Origin: Adiantum capillus-veneris
Lineage: Eukaryota > Streptophyta > Polypodiopsida > Polypodiales > Pteridaceae
Direction: 5' to 3'
Assembly: GCA_014529385.2 (NCBI GenBank)
Contig: CM043952.1
Coordinates: 66,601,870 to 66,665,869, forward strand
DNA length: 64,000 nt
Positions 34,019 through 45,380 of the stretch are shown piece after piece. A program made the translations under genes and the position numbers. The first letter of the stretch is position 1; every line of letters starts with the position of its first letter. The notes beneath the pieces are model-generated. The model was not told the origin of the DNA and did not search any database. It saw only the letters and a list, made by a program, of their open reading frames with translations.

Positions 34019-35176
34019 TTAGCCCTCCCCCAGGATGATGGTATATTCATGTACCATCATAAAGAATCTTTTCCTAAGAGAGTGCTTCAGAGTCCTTGAC
34101 AAGATCTTCATTGTTTGGCCCCTTGGAATTTTGGTTTGTGTTACACTCATGCTTCATGGAACAATACTTACATGGGATAGTTACCTTTTGCTCTGGTAGA
34201 TCCTTTGGTACAAGGCGACTCAAGTAAGGCTTCAAGCGATAGCCGTTTACCTTCCTGGAGTGCTCTTTCCCATTCAAGTCCATAAGTTGATAGTAACTTG
34301 AATTGAAAGCCTTCTTGACTATGTATGGCCCTTGCCATCTAGTTTCAAACTTGGCATCAAAACGATTGTCAAGTCAATTGTCATACCTTAGCACAAGATC
34401 TCCTTCATTGATGCCTTTGTCCTTCAGTTTTTTTGTCAAGCTTCTCCTTTGTCTGTGTGGCTTTCCTCTTATAGCACTCGTCTGCTGCTTCTCTTTTCCA
34501 CTCAAGCTCAGCTAAGGTAAGAAGTCGATCCATCCATGCTTCTTGATCATCTTGTGCTGATTTGCCATGAAGTCGCATTGTTGGAATGTTTAGTTCAATT
34601 GGCTGTAAAACCTCTTGACCATAGACCAAGTGAAATGGTGTGAACTCCGTGGCTTCCCTATATGTGGTTCGATACGCCCACAAGGCACCATCCAAGAAGT
34701 CATCCCACAACTTTGTCTTGTTTTTCACCATCTTTCTAATGATGCCTGCAATGACACCATTAGCTTTTTCTACCAAACCATTTGATTGGGGATAGTAGGG
34801 TGTACTGTGACGATGTAGAATGCGAAGTTCTTCACAGACTTCTGTGAGCAATCCCTTTCTAAACCCTGGACCATTATCAGAAACAATCTCCAAAGGTGTG
34901 CCAAATCTACAACAAATGTGAGTGTAGACGAATTTGCTCACTGTCCTCTCATTTACCTTTGCCACACTTTGTGCTTCCACCCACCTAGTCATATAGTCTA
35001 CAACCACTAGAATGTATAGTTTACCATTTTTTGTCCTAGGCAGAGGACCCATAACATCAATGCCCCACTTTTCAAAGGGTCCATTTGCAAGCACAATTTG
35101 CCTTGGACCATAAATCAATCTTCTATTCCCATTTACCTGACAATTGTGACAACTTTTACACCAATGTTGGACATCC
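34019..35176 (-). mobile_element. Partial second internal region of element E
   Basis: It repeats 25506-26663 (polypurine tract and integrase C-terminal part, including PQSNGLVEKANG) with only scattered differences. The match ends abruptly at GTTGGACATCC (35176), where element F sequence begins. It is a fragment. Confidence 0.9.
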
Positions 35177-36152
35177 GTGACTCTAGGGTTTGTAATGATC
35201 CGTGATTGACACTCTCTTCAGTTGAAATACGAACTAATTTGGTCTCTAGTAATTGGGTTATTACTCTAGTATAATCTACCTAATTGCAAATACATCAAGA
35301 GTTCACTTTGCAAAACCCTAACTTGCTACCTCTTTTGATGCATCGGCACGTTGAGCTACACACTCTAGCCTTTGCAATGTGTACAAAAAACTCTAGGTGG
35401 CTACGAGTTTACAACACTCTGCTAGTCAAAATTTGAAACCAGGAAATTTTTGTTGCACTTTTATTTTTCTTGTAATAAACACAAATCAAATCCAAAATGA
35501 ATTTTGAAAAGACCATTATGTCCTAGGAGCTAGTGCTATTTATGGTATGAGTCTGAGCTCAATTTGTGACAAAGGAACATGGATCCTAATCCATGTATCT
35601 TTGTGTTGGAATCGATTGAAACTTGGCACAGAGCTTCACCTTAGACCATTGATCCTTGTTATATGGTTTTTGTGATATTTGGATCAATTAAGGTCACCCG
35701 ACAAGCAAACCATATGTCTGCTCAACGAATTTTGGACTTAAAGCCTTTTTCCCTCTTTTTGACCCACTTCTTGAACTTTTTTGGCTACCTTGCTTTTAGG
35801 AATTTTGTTTATATAGATCTTTGCTACAAGTCTGTATGGTCTCTGTCCAAAAAATAAAAAAAATACATGGATCGCAATCCATGTTCCATCAAATTTGGAT
35901 CTGAAATCTGACTTGATGGTTATATGCAACGTAGGAGTCTAGCCCACCACTTATTTTTGGATTGGGAAAACTTTCAGCTAATCAAAAGCAAGTTTTTGTG
36001 TTTGCCTTGCGGTTTTTGACTAGCTAATGGTTTTTTGATGATTTGGTCAACTTTTTTGCAATTTTTTCTATGGTTCCCTTTGCCAAAGTTGGCTACTAAG
36101 GTGTAAATGGAATGGAAATCAAAGTTTAAGGTCTCAAAAGTAAAAGCTACAA

Positions 36153-36174
36153 GATCACCTGGCAATGGTGCCAA
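36153..36174 (-). other. Element F primer-binding site
   Basis: Minus strand reads TTGGCACCATTGCCAGGTGA directly beside the LTR end. It resembles the TGGCGCCGTTGCCGGG site used by many plant Ty3 elements (tRNA-Asp type). Confidence 0.7.
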
Positions 36175-37124
36175 TGTTAGTAGGTCGTCGCGATCGAACG
36201 TCTGTAGCATAGCTATCTAGCACTAACATAATGTCAATACGTAAGGAAGAGACTCAGATGGGGCACAAAGACTTTTTGAGGGTGTCAACCTCAAGCGCCT
36301 ATGGAATGAATCCATCTCAAGCACCTATGGAATGAATCCATCTCTAGCACTAGCAAATCTATCACTCTCTACTCAGGCAATCTACCTATGTCCTATCTCA
36401 CCGCTCTAGATCGTCACACCATTTCAATATGCAGACAAAGTCCAAATGCAACAAAACTTTAGGAGGAGATCTAAGCACCTAGGAGAACTATCCTACCAAG
36501 TCTGGTTGCAATTTAACAGGGTACCAAAATCACGATCCATCATGATTAAAGCCCTAAAAATTTCAATAGAATAGTCCAAAATGGTCGCCCTATGATCCAA
36601 GAATATTCTCTTATGGTCAAAATGTCAAAATAACCATTAATGCACTCAAATAGTAGATTCAACTATAGACATTCCTTCATGAACCACATCAAAATTGAGA
36701 ATGATTACTTAACTTAAAGAGCACAAGACAAGGAACATAATTTTCAATTGTCAAAAACAAATTTGGATTACCAGAGCTCAAGAAAAATGGATTACAAGTT
36801 GCATGAGAGTAGCCACTCTGAGTCATACGCTTCAAACTCTCCAAAACCTTTGATAATGATAATGATGATGTGTTCAAACTTCACAAATTAGGCTTTATAC
36901 TAGGGGCTTCTTTTGGCTAGTGGCCGCCTTACAAGGCTCAGACTCAGATTTGGAGTTTCCAACTCAAATTTTACAAAAGCTAGCTCAGATATCTCTCGGC
37001 TTAAAATCAAAGTTCCTCATGTTTACAAAGATTTCGTGATAAAATAATAATGAGACTACAAAAATTGGCGACTTTATCAAGAGGTGATTGACTAAGATGG
37101 CGCTATCTGGTCCAACTCCTAACA
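36175..37124 (-). repeat. Element F 5' LTR
   Basis: A 950-bp block from TGTTAGTAGGTCGTCGCG to CCAACTCCTAACA with six-base inverted ends TGTTAG/CTAACA. LINE sequence starts right after it, so F appears to have inserted into a LINE. A 25-bp duplication (CACCTATGGAATGAATCC) lies near 36290-36345. Confidence 0.65.
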
Positions 37125-37986
37125 CTTGTGAAAACCAACCATAAGGAGAAGCCATGTATTTTATACAACAATGAGATACCTAAAGTTTTTGAGAGCTTTA
37201 AGTACCTTGGCCTTGAGGTTTTTGGACAATCACAAGTGGCATGAATGTGCTATGCATCGTTTGGAAGCAGGATAGGGTGTGTACTATGCATTTGAGAACA
37301 TGTGTAGTGCGGGAAACATTAAGTGTTGGGTTCTCAAAAGGTACCTTTTTGACACATTGGTGACACCGGTTCTTCTTTAAGGAGTTGAAGTGTGGGGGCT
37401 AGATCATCTCAAAGTCTACTTGGAAAGAGTTTGAAAATGCCCAAAAGCATTGTCTTACAAAATTTCTCCAAGTTAAGACACATACACACCATAAATGCTC
37501 CTACTTCTTGAGTCGGGATCTCTTTGAATTGAGGTTATGGGCATGGAAAGGGTTGTGGAGTACATGATAAAGATGCATCAAACTCCTCACATTGATTACC
37601 TACAATTGCATGGGAAGCAAGCAAAAAAATTCCAAAGATGCATAAAAGCAAGATTTTGAGCACAGGATGATAGCAAGACATAAAGAAGTGGTTTGAGAGA
37701 TGGGATGCATTGTACTTGCTACATGATGCCTTAATTGGCTACCAAGTGAATGAAGCTTTTCTACAATGCCAATGTATTATGGCTTGGGAGGAATCCACTG
37801 GGTCACGCTTCATACATTACACCACCCATATTGTCCCCAACTACAAACCCATGTTCTTCATTGAAAGAGGAAATTGTACTCACCCTTATATGCTTGATCC
37901 TATCCCCTTATCAGCAATACACACTATCACAGCCATTTGGCTAAGCTCCCACTCCCTTGAATGCAAGACAGAGCATGGGGGAAATG

Positions 37987-37987
<1 letters not shown>
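37125..37987 (+). pseudogene. LINE reverse transcriptase C-terminal fragment, plus strand
   Basis: Plus-strand frames read FESFKYLGLEVFG, then KEFENAQKHCLTKFLQV..., then MGMERVVEYMIKMHQTP and MAWEESTGSRFIHYTTHIV. These are the pattern of the C-terminal, post-polymerase part of plant LINE ORF2 proteins (YLG...; TKFLQVK...LLLETGSLPIE). The frame changes several times and includes stops, so it is dead. The 5' part is lost at the border with element F. A GA microsatellite follows directly. Confidence 0.55.

Positions 37988-38073
<86 letters not shown>
37988..38073. repeat. GA microsatellite
   Basis: About 86 bp of (GA)n; impure purine-rich sequence continues to about 38150. The long RE-rich frame 37710-38369 passes through it and is an artefact of the repeat beyond about codon 90. 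Confidence 0.95.
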
Positions 38074-38077
<4 letters not shown>

Positions 38078-38280
38078 TGGGAAGAGAGAGATCAAGATAG
38101 AGAGACGAGGGAAAGAAAAAGGGAGACAAAGAGATAGAGAGAGAAGACGGGGGGAAGAAGAAGAAGAGAATTTTAATGTTATAGGGAACTATCCCAAGAG
38201 ACCTTACAGATCTATCCGACGAGGAGAGTTGAGCTCAAGACCTGTTATTCAAGAGGGAAATGGCATAACCAATCTACCAC

Positions 38281-38284
<4 letters not shown>

Positions 38285-38328
<44 letters not shown>
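38285..38328. repeat. GA microsatellite
   Basis: About 44 bp of (GA)n, with impure GA-rich sequence to about 38395. Confidence 0.95.
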
Positions 38329-38331
<3 letters not shown>

Positions 38332-38439
38332 GAGAGAAGGAAGAGAGAGAGAGGGATATAAAGAGATAGAGAGGAAGAGAAAGTAGATAGATAGATTTTA
38401 TTATCGTTCTTGGCGGTCAAATATGGCCTATGGGACCAA

Positions 38440-38784
38440 AGTTACATGTGATGTACTATGAGTATGGCTGATGAGTGAATCTTGATGCTCCAAAATTGTG
38501 TAATGAGAGCCGCAAATGGAGAGCCCACACTGTGGCTAGGAGAGGAAAGTATGTAGGTGTAAATCATGGTTGAAAATCTGAGAGAAGCAAGTTTTGATGT
38601 GACCAAAACCTGAGCATTTTTGTAGTTTGTGATACTCAAAGTCTTGAACTTGTAGTGAGTATAATGTGAACATTCAATCTGGCTCTTCTCCATTGCCTCA
38701 ACAACCTGTCTCACATTGAATGGAATGGGAGCTAAGCCAAATGGATGTGTTAGTGTGTATCACCAACGAGGGGATAGGCTCAAG

Positions 38785-38788
<4 letters not shown>
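38440..38788 (-). pseudogene. LINE ORF2 C-terminal fragment, minus strand
   Basis: The minus strand reads MLEPIPSLVIHTNTSIWLSS, matching YMLDPIPLSAIHTITAIWLS in the plus-strand LINE fragment at 37890-37960. It continues past the point where that copy stops, with a terminal segment including PQCGL and LEHQ. The two pieces are therefore from the same LINE family in opposite orientation. Stops and frame changes make this copy dead. Confidence 0.5.
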
Positions 38789-38822
<34 letters not shown>

Positions 38823-38939
38823 TGAGAGAGAGAGACATAGACATAGAGAGAGAGAGAGAGGGAGGGAGAGAGAGAGAGAGAGAGAGAAGAGGAGGGGGAG
38901 AGAGATAGAGAGAAGAGGAGAGATAGATAGATAGATAGC
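38787..38939. repeat. Compound TG / GA / GATA microsatellite
   Basis: (TG)n at 38787-38820, then GA-rich sequence, then (GATA)n at about 38921-38938. Confidence 0.95.
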
Positions 38940-39414
38940 AAGTTATTAAATCCTTCAATCTATTAAGAAAAATGTTAGGACATGTATAATCTATAAAGTA
39001 TTCAATATTGGTTTTAAGTTTGTTGGGGGTGTCTTATCAAGCTGGAGCATATGCATGTGTCCTTCCTTTTTGGAAAAACAACAAGGAAAAAATTGTGTTA
39101 TGGTTCTTTTTTGGCCGAAAATGTTTCTACCATACATGCCAAAATTTTGAAAGTCTATTTTATAGATCTCGGGAGGATGGGACACCACTCTCTATGCACG
39201 AGGAAATAAAGCTCTATCACCAACACCTGCATCAATTGTTTAAGGCCCGCTACCCTTCATTGGTTATGCATCCTTTCACTGTACTCTGCAACAAGTTGAT
39301 GGTGCTACACTGGAAAAAGATGAAAATGAACTAATCATTACTACAGTAGACATGACGGTGTGGTTCTGGTTATACGCAATGGCCACGAAAAATCCGAATG
39401 TAACTATCAAACAT

Positions 39415-40611
39415 TGTCATTCCATGGCATGTACATGATATGAAATAAAAACATTCAGCTCACTTTTGACACCTTTTGATGCATGGGAATAAAAGCAATC
39501 ATGTACATATTGTGGTATATTGTAGAGCGGCTAATGCAGTTGCTATCATGTATATACCTAGCTAGCCAAGGAGTCGTGGCCCTAGATGTGGTGCCTTTGC
39601 GTGTTTTCCCACTTGATAATGTGCCTAATTTCTTTTTTTATGTACATATTTCAAGCATTTCATGGTGACACACTCAGCTCGCCTATAAAGATTGAACGGA
39701 CAAAACTGTCAAAAATAGTAACTAACATGCGTCGTCGTAAAATTACATGGAAAGTGATCAAAAATGGAATACTGATGAAAACTTATTCCTATATATCCTT
39801 TGAATGCTTATGTGAGTGATCCCACAAATTTAGGGAATTTTTTAATTCCATTTGGGAATGTTCGCACCAAAAATGGTCTTGTTTGGGTCAAAAATGAGCT
39901 GAAAATGACCTAGTTTGGTCCAAAGTGAAAAAATGGCCCAAAAATTGACACATCAGCTCCATGGCGAAGAGAGAGAAAACTGCTTTTTAGTGAAAAAACT
40001 TGAAGTTCTTCACTACTGTGCAATTGTTTCCATGGTTGCTCAATCTATGTGTAATGTAGTCCTGCCTCTTTTATCTTGTATCTGAGCTTATGAGTGAGTG
40101 AATCAAGGTCTCCCCTTATCAAGATGGTGTGTGGGCTTCAATTTAGAAGCTCTTAAATCTTTTCAAGATCCGAAAATGGTCGATGTGAAGGTGAAAGCTC
40201 ATGTATTCCTTTCAATTGTTTGATGTATGACTATGCAATTGGGGGTGAGGCCACATGATTCCATGAAAGAGGTTTGGGTTTTGATTGGGATCTTTGCTTG
40301 TATGAGCATTGAGGTTTCATGGATGAGACTTTGAGTGTTTTTAATTGGTCTCTTTAAGTGAAATTGAATGTGATTTGGTGATCCTCTCATCATAATCTCG
40401 ACTACGAAAACAAGCAAATTCCAAGCACGATAGGAAAGAGGGTATGAGCCTTCTCTATTACGAGCGCTCTTAGAATTTAAACCATCTTCTTTAAGAAGAG
40501 TGTTGGTAATTCTACATAATAAAATTTTCACAAAGTGTTTGTGATTCTCATTACAAACTCTCACAACCATAGGTTCCGCACATTCCCAGGTAAATCGCAC
40601 ACATTTCAACA
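39415..40611 (+). mobile_element. Solo LTR H of the A/B family
   Basis: This 1197-bp block is the reverse complement of the element B LTRs at reduced identity. It starts TGTCATTCCATGGCATGTAC (B in this orientation: TGTCGTGCCGTGGCACGTAC) and ends CGCACACATTTCAACA (B: CCGCACACATTCCGACA). No internal sequence adjoins it on either side. I see no clean target-site duplication, which fits an old insertion. Confidence 0.75.
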
Positions 40612-42140
40612 ATGCCTAAGGGAGTTGAGCGCCAATGTACAAGCTATAGTAAACAATGATATAAGGGAGCAAAAGGAATGGCTGGAAATTTGGAAAATGT
40701 ACCTAATCTCATGTGCAAATTCATGGATGGGCACGTAAATAAACTAGCAATGGTCTGATGGCTCGTCTTTGCAAATGACATCTACTCAATGGATTCACGG
40801 AGAAAACTATGTCACCCCGGTGGTTGCGTATAGTTCTCTGCTACCAATAGACCTGGATGAAGAGGAGAAGATTATTTATTCCAAGTAGGCTACTAGAAGT
40901 GTACTTGGGAGAGGCTCATCATAGATCTTGGGTTTTTGGAAACTTCACCTTGTTAGCCCCTCTTATTGAGTATCTTGTTCTCACCTTGGTCAATGATATG
41001 GATAAGGGCACTATGAAGATTGGTTTGCATCAATTTTTGGATACAAATACCTCTAATCTCTTTGAAAATACTCTAATAGCCATTCCTTTCACTATGTCCT
41101 ATTTTAAGGCCAAACGTTGCAATGCAATGTTTGGATGTCTTGTTGGTGGAAATGGTATCATCTCCACCACAGGAAAAGATATTAAATACACAACTTAAAT
41201 CTATAATTTCCATCACCCTTTTATCAAGTGTGGGTGTGCCAAGCCCGAGTCTTAAGAAATTGGCATACCCTTTTGAATTTGAGTGGAAAAAGAAGATCAA
41301 GATTTTATTAAAGCCATGTTGGTACATTTCTACTATCGACAAAAATTGAAAGATGCAATTACTCACTTTGTGTTATTCAACCAGCTGGCCTTATCTTTCA
41401 ATCCCAACTTGGAAGTTGATAACTTCATCAAAATGGCATTGGCTCCGAGTAAGGATACACATGAGGCACAACATCAGAAGAGGGCACGTAGTGATGGAAA
41501 TTGGGCTGGAAGGGGACGAGGCCATCAATACACCCTTCAAATCTCTATAGAGTTGGCTCCCCTCACCTGCAGATTCATTTGAAAGTAACTGTGCCCCTCA
41601 AGCCAAACCCACTTATCCCTCTATTCTTACCAAACCTTATACCCCACTCCCTAAAACTAAGACTACTTTCAACCAAGCATGTGTGACTAGTGCTAAATCT
41701 CTTCTTTATGATTGAAATAGGTAGCATAGGATGACCTTCTCCCAAAGGAGCAAGCTAGAGGAGTTTTTATACCCATCCATTTTTTCAATCCTCTATTAGA
41801 CATGAAGAACCTTTATTCTTTTTTTAGTCTCTTCTTTTTTGTACTATGGATTACTACCACACCCCTTTGCGACAAATGTATTTTTAGTTGGTCTTTTGAC
41901 CCCCTATGAAAGTAACACTATGCAATTCCAAAAAAGTATTTACCCTGAAAGAACATCAAGAATTATTTTGCACCTATTTTGGATTTTTCTCAGAATGAGC
42001 ATCTAATCTCTATTGAAATTGATAATTTTATGAGTCCATCTCTTGCTCATATTTGCAAGAAAGGTTTGGGACACATCCCAACTAGACCTCTAAACATAAT
42101 ACTTGCCTTCCAAGAATTGAACAATGTCTTGATCTCCTTA

Positions 42141-42266
42141 CAAGAACTAGGGTATATTAGGATGCCACCACATCTCTCTCATCAAGAACTAGGGTGTATT
42201 AGGATGCCACCACATCTCTCTCATCAAGAACTAGGGTGTATTAGAATGCCACCACATCTCTCTCAT
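42141..42266 (+). repeat. Three 42-bp tandem repeats, in frame
   Basis: The unit CAAGAACTAGGGTGTATTAG... (42 bp) occurs three times with one to two differences. In the 41979-42401 frame each encodes the 14 residues QELGCIRMPPHLSH. Confidence 0.9.
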
Positions 42267-42379
42267 CAAGATGCTTCTAGACTTTATTTTTTCATATTGC
42301 CTAATACTCTTACCACCCAAAAGGCAACATCATCCTCACATCTCTCTTACTTCAAAGATAAAAGACATTCGCTCAAAAT

Positions 42380-43200
42380 TCTTCATCACATGTATGGATA
42401 AATCTTCTAATAATGTGATTTTCATCTATAAAAAACTCATTTCAATGGAATCAAATAAATGCTTGCAAGAGCTAGACTTTACTCTATGGGGAAAAGAGAT
42501 TAATAAAGTAACTACCATGGTCACATCTTTTACTACAAAACTTGTTATCTCACTCTTTTCATGTCTATAGTATCTTACGGCAATTTACAAACTTCATAAA
42601 TCAATTTTTTGGTGGATTACATGTGGGTCTTCTTGTTGTTATTCAACGATTTCTCTCCTCATGGCATATAAGCATCCATTCCTCGGCTCCAGTATAGGGC
42701 TAAAAACTCAATCAAAAATCTTTCTTATGCCATAAAGTTCACTTACAGTCTTGGTGGATTATTGAATCTATCTATGATTGCATACTCAACATACCAAAGG
42801 GGGAAACCACACTCTTTTTTGGAGACATAAAAAGATGTTACAAAAACATCCCACATCAAGTAAAGCCATTGCCTATGCATTCTCCTCAACCTAAAAGGGC
42901 TTCATCTCTTTCAAAAGGTTCCAATATCAATGCATTGAAGGTACTTGATCCTCTAGACCATATAAATCTGAAGTGTCCTTCACTCTAGAAACAATCGTCT
43001 CTCTCAAAACATGGCATATCAACAATATGCACATACAATGCCAAGGTGTAGTTTACAAGAAACTCAATGGAATCGCAATGGAATTATCTTGCTTCCCACT
43101 TTGGTCTAGAATTTACCTCCATTATTTTGAGTTCAATTTCATTGACCAAAATCTAAGAACTCCTCACCTAGAGACCATTCTTTCCAAACTTTGAACTCCC
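42380..43200 (+). pseudogene. Divergent reverse transcriptase core
   Basis: In order: CMDKSSNNVIFIYKK, then WWIIESIYDCILNIPKGE with FFGDIKRCYKNIP (like motif A, DIxRCYxxIP), then NGIAMELSCFPLWSRIYLHY (like GIPMGxxCSPLWxxIYL, motif B/C region). This differs from LTR-element and common LINE enzymes. The pattern recalls reverse transcriptases of poorly described retroelements in algae and plants, and loosely Penelope-like elements. The reading frame is broken by stops and shifts. Confidence 0.4.
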
Positions 43201-43550
43201 TATTGACATTTTGATGAGATCTTACTGATTGATTCACAAGACCCATCTTACTTCAAGGAAGTACCCCAGTTGTCTCTTTGTGGAAGCCAATGTAGGATAA
43301 AAAACTAGCTTTCTCAACCTATGCTTATCCAATCTTTATGGTTTCACTATAAAACATTTGCAGTCCCATCAAATACCTCAAAAGATCTAGCAATAGACCC
43401 TCAAACTGGGCTCACAGGGTCATCATGTCTCAGCTAAAGACCCATCCTTTTGTGTACTGCCAATTTGCTTGAAGATACAAAAGACATCAAAACACTTGAA
43501 AAAGTTTTTTGCATCAATGGGTTTGAGAGAGCTAAACTATGGCAACTTGT

Positions 43551-43551
<1 letters not shown>

Positions 43552-43616
<65 letters not shown>
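43552..43616. repeat. GA microsatellite followed by TA-rich sequence
   Basis: About 65 bp of (GA)n, then AT-rich sequence with TATATA runs to about 43660. Confidence 0.95.
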
Positions 43617-43620
<4 letters not shown>

Positions 43621-43735
43621 AATATATATATAAAGACAAATTACAATATGAATATATATATATGTAAATCAAATATACTTGAAACAGAACAGTTGTTTCT
43701 TTGTTCATGTTTAGATTAAAACTTAGTTTGTTTGA

Positions 43736-44179
43736 TATGTTTGACCATGTTAATCTGCTTAGAGCTAAATGATTAGCTTATAGTATTAGGATTTGGACAT
43801 TTGATTAGTTTAAAACTTGTGGCTTAGGATTGGCTAGCTACATGTTTCAATTGATTTAAATTTAGTGTTGGTTGTTTCCAACTGTTTTTACTCCGCTTAG
43901 AGCTAGCCACTTAGGATTAGCAACTTCTGGTCATATGGCCATGTCTGGACGGTTAAGGTAGGTCGCATCAAGTCGCTTAGAATTTGACCGCTAATAGATT
44001 GTTGTGTTCGAACGGTTAGGGTGGGCTACGTGTAAAGACTCTTAGGTTAGGTCTCTCTAAATCATATTAGGGAAGTGTTTGGCCATTCCAACTTGCTTAG
44101 GGCTAGCTTCTTAGGCTTAGCGGCTTGAGATTAGTGGCTTCTGGTTTGGTCATTTTAATAGATGTCCGCGTTTAGACGG
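43736..44179. repeat. Degenerate satellite, left part
   Basis: Repeats of blocks such as TGCTTAGGGCTAGC, GGACGGTTA(A/G)GGTAGG and TTCTGGTTTGGTC. The same blocks continue at 52662 on the other side of element B, so B split one array. Confidence 0.75.
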
Positions 44180-45362
44180 TGTCGGAATGTGTGCGGTCTA
44201 GCTGGGAAGGTACAAAACCTCTAGCTGTGAGAGTTCATGATGAGAGTCACAAACACTTTGTGAAAATTCATTTGTGGAGAATCACCAACCCTCTTTCTAA
44301 GGCTCACAGAAAATCTAAGATTGTTCGTGACAGCAAAGTCACAAACCCTCTTTCCTATCGTGCTTGGAGATTGCTTGTTTTCGTAGTTGAGATTATGATT
44401 GAGGGATCACCAAACCACATTCAATTTCTCTTACAAAGACCATTTAAAAACACCAAATTTTCAGCCATGAAACCTTGATGCTCATACAAGAACAAATCTC
44501 AATCAAAACCGAAACCTCTTTCATGGTATCATGTAGCCTCGCCCCCAATTACATAGTCGTAACATCAAACAGCTGAAAGGAATACACGAGCTTCCACCGT
44601 CATGGCGACCATTTTCTGAATTTGCAGAGATTTAAGAGCTTTGAAACTGAAGTCCACACACCATTTTTATAAGTGGAAACCCTAATTCACTCCCTCACTA
44701 GCTCAGATACAGGATTTCGAAGAGGCCGGACTGCCCTACAGATAGATTGAGCGACCATGAAAGCCATTGCAAAGTAGTGAAACATTGCTGAGTTTTTCTG
44801 TAAAAAGCCCTCTTCTCTCTCTTCCCCATGGAAATATGAGTTGATGTGTCAATTTTTGGGCCATTTTGTCACTTTGGACCAAAACTAGGCTAGCTTTAGC
44901 TCATTTTTTACCCAAAAAATGTCATTTTTGATGCGAAAAATCCCAAACGGAGTCAGAAAAATTCCTAAATTTATGGGATCACTTGCATAAGAATAAAAAT
45001 CATAGATAAGCATCATACCATTTTGGGTCACTTTTCATGCAATTTTGCAACGGCGCCTGTTAGTTGCTAATTCTGGCAGTTTTTGCCCACATTAGTCTTT
45101 GTAGGCGAGATGAGTGTGCCACCATGAAACACTTGGACTATGTACATTTTCAAACTAGATTAGGCATCTTATCAAGTGAAAAAGCATGCAAATGAGCCAC
45201 ATCCAGGGCCACGACTCCCCGGATAGGTATGTACATGATAGCGACCGCAGTAGCCGCTTTATCACGATATGTACATTATTGTTTTCCTTTCCATGCATCA
45301 AGAAGTGTCAAAAGTGAGGTGAATGTTTTTATTTCACACTATGTACGTGCCACGGTATGACA
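44180..45362 (-). repeat. Element B 3' LTR (left)
   Basis: A 1183-bp LTR starting TGTCGGAATGTGTGCGG and ending CGGTATGACA. Confidence 0.9.
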
Positions 45363-45380
45363 TCCACCCCCTCTGAACCT
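45363..45380 (-). other. Element B polypurine tract
   Basis: The minus strand reads GGTTCAGAGGGGGTGGA directly before the 3' LTR. Confidence 0.7.

Larger units (their letters stand above)
22952..35176 (-). mobile_element. Element E: Tat-like Ty3/gypsy element with a partial tandem second copy
   Basis: Order from left: LTR 22952-25505, internal region 25506-31422, LTR 31423-34018, then a second internal piece 34019-35176 that repeats 25506-26663 at roughly 98% by eye. On the minus strand it encodes gag-protease, reverse transcriptase with two RNase H domains, and integrase. The two RNase H domains and long LTRs fit the plant Tat group. The LTRs are nearly identical except for two larger indels and microsatellite length, so the element is young. 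Most parts look whole, with only a few breaks in pol. Confidence 0.9.
35177..37124 (-). mobile_element. Element F: 5' end of another Ty3/gypsy element
   Basis: Consists of an LTR (36175-37124), a primer-binding site and about 1 kb of leader, all reading on the minus strand, ending at the junction with element E. No protein domain was recognised in the leader. The primer-binding site type fits Athila/Tat-like plant elements. Only the 5' end remains. Confidence 0.6.
39000..43551 (+). mobile_element. Decayed element with a divergent reverse transcriptase, split by solo LTR H
   Basis: Plus-strand reading frames occur on both sides of solo LTR H (39415-40611): 39008-39334, 40857-41198, 41283-41582, 41979-42401, 42271-42570 and 42973-43194. 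The right part has reverse transcriptase traits. The left part is gag-like or N-terminal and not recognised; it includes a basic RARSDGNWAGRGRGHQY segment. No terminal repeats were found. Extent and class are uncertain; a Penelope-like or other non-LTR origin is possible. Confidence 0.4.

Noticed and set aside
37886-38369. Long frames of alternating R/E or L/S residues
   Set aside because: Products of the (GA)n microsatellite, not genes.
42141-42266. A CRISPR array
   Set aside because: The 42-bp units are directly adjacent with no spacers, and the context is a eukaryotic retroelement.
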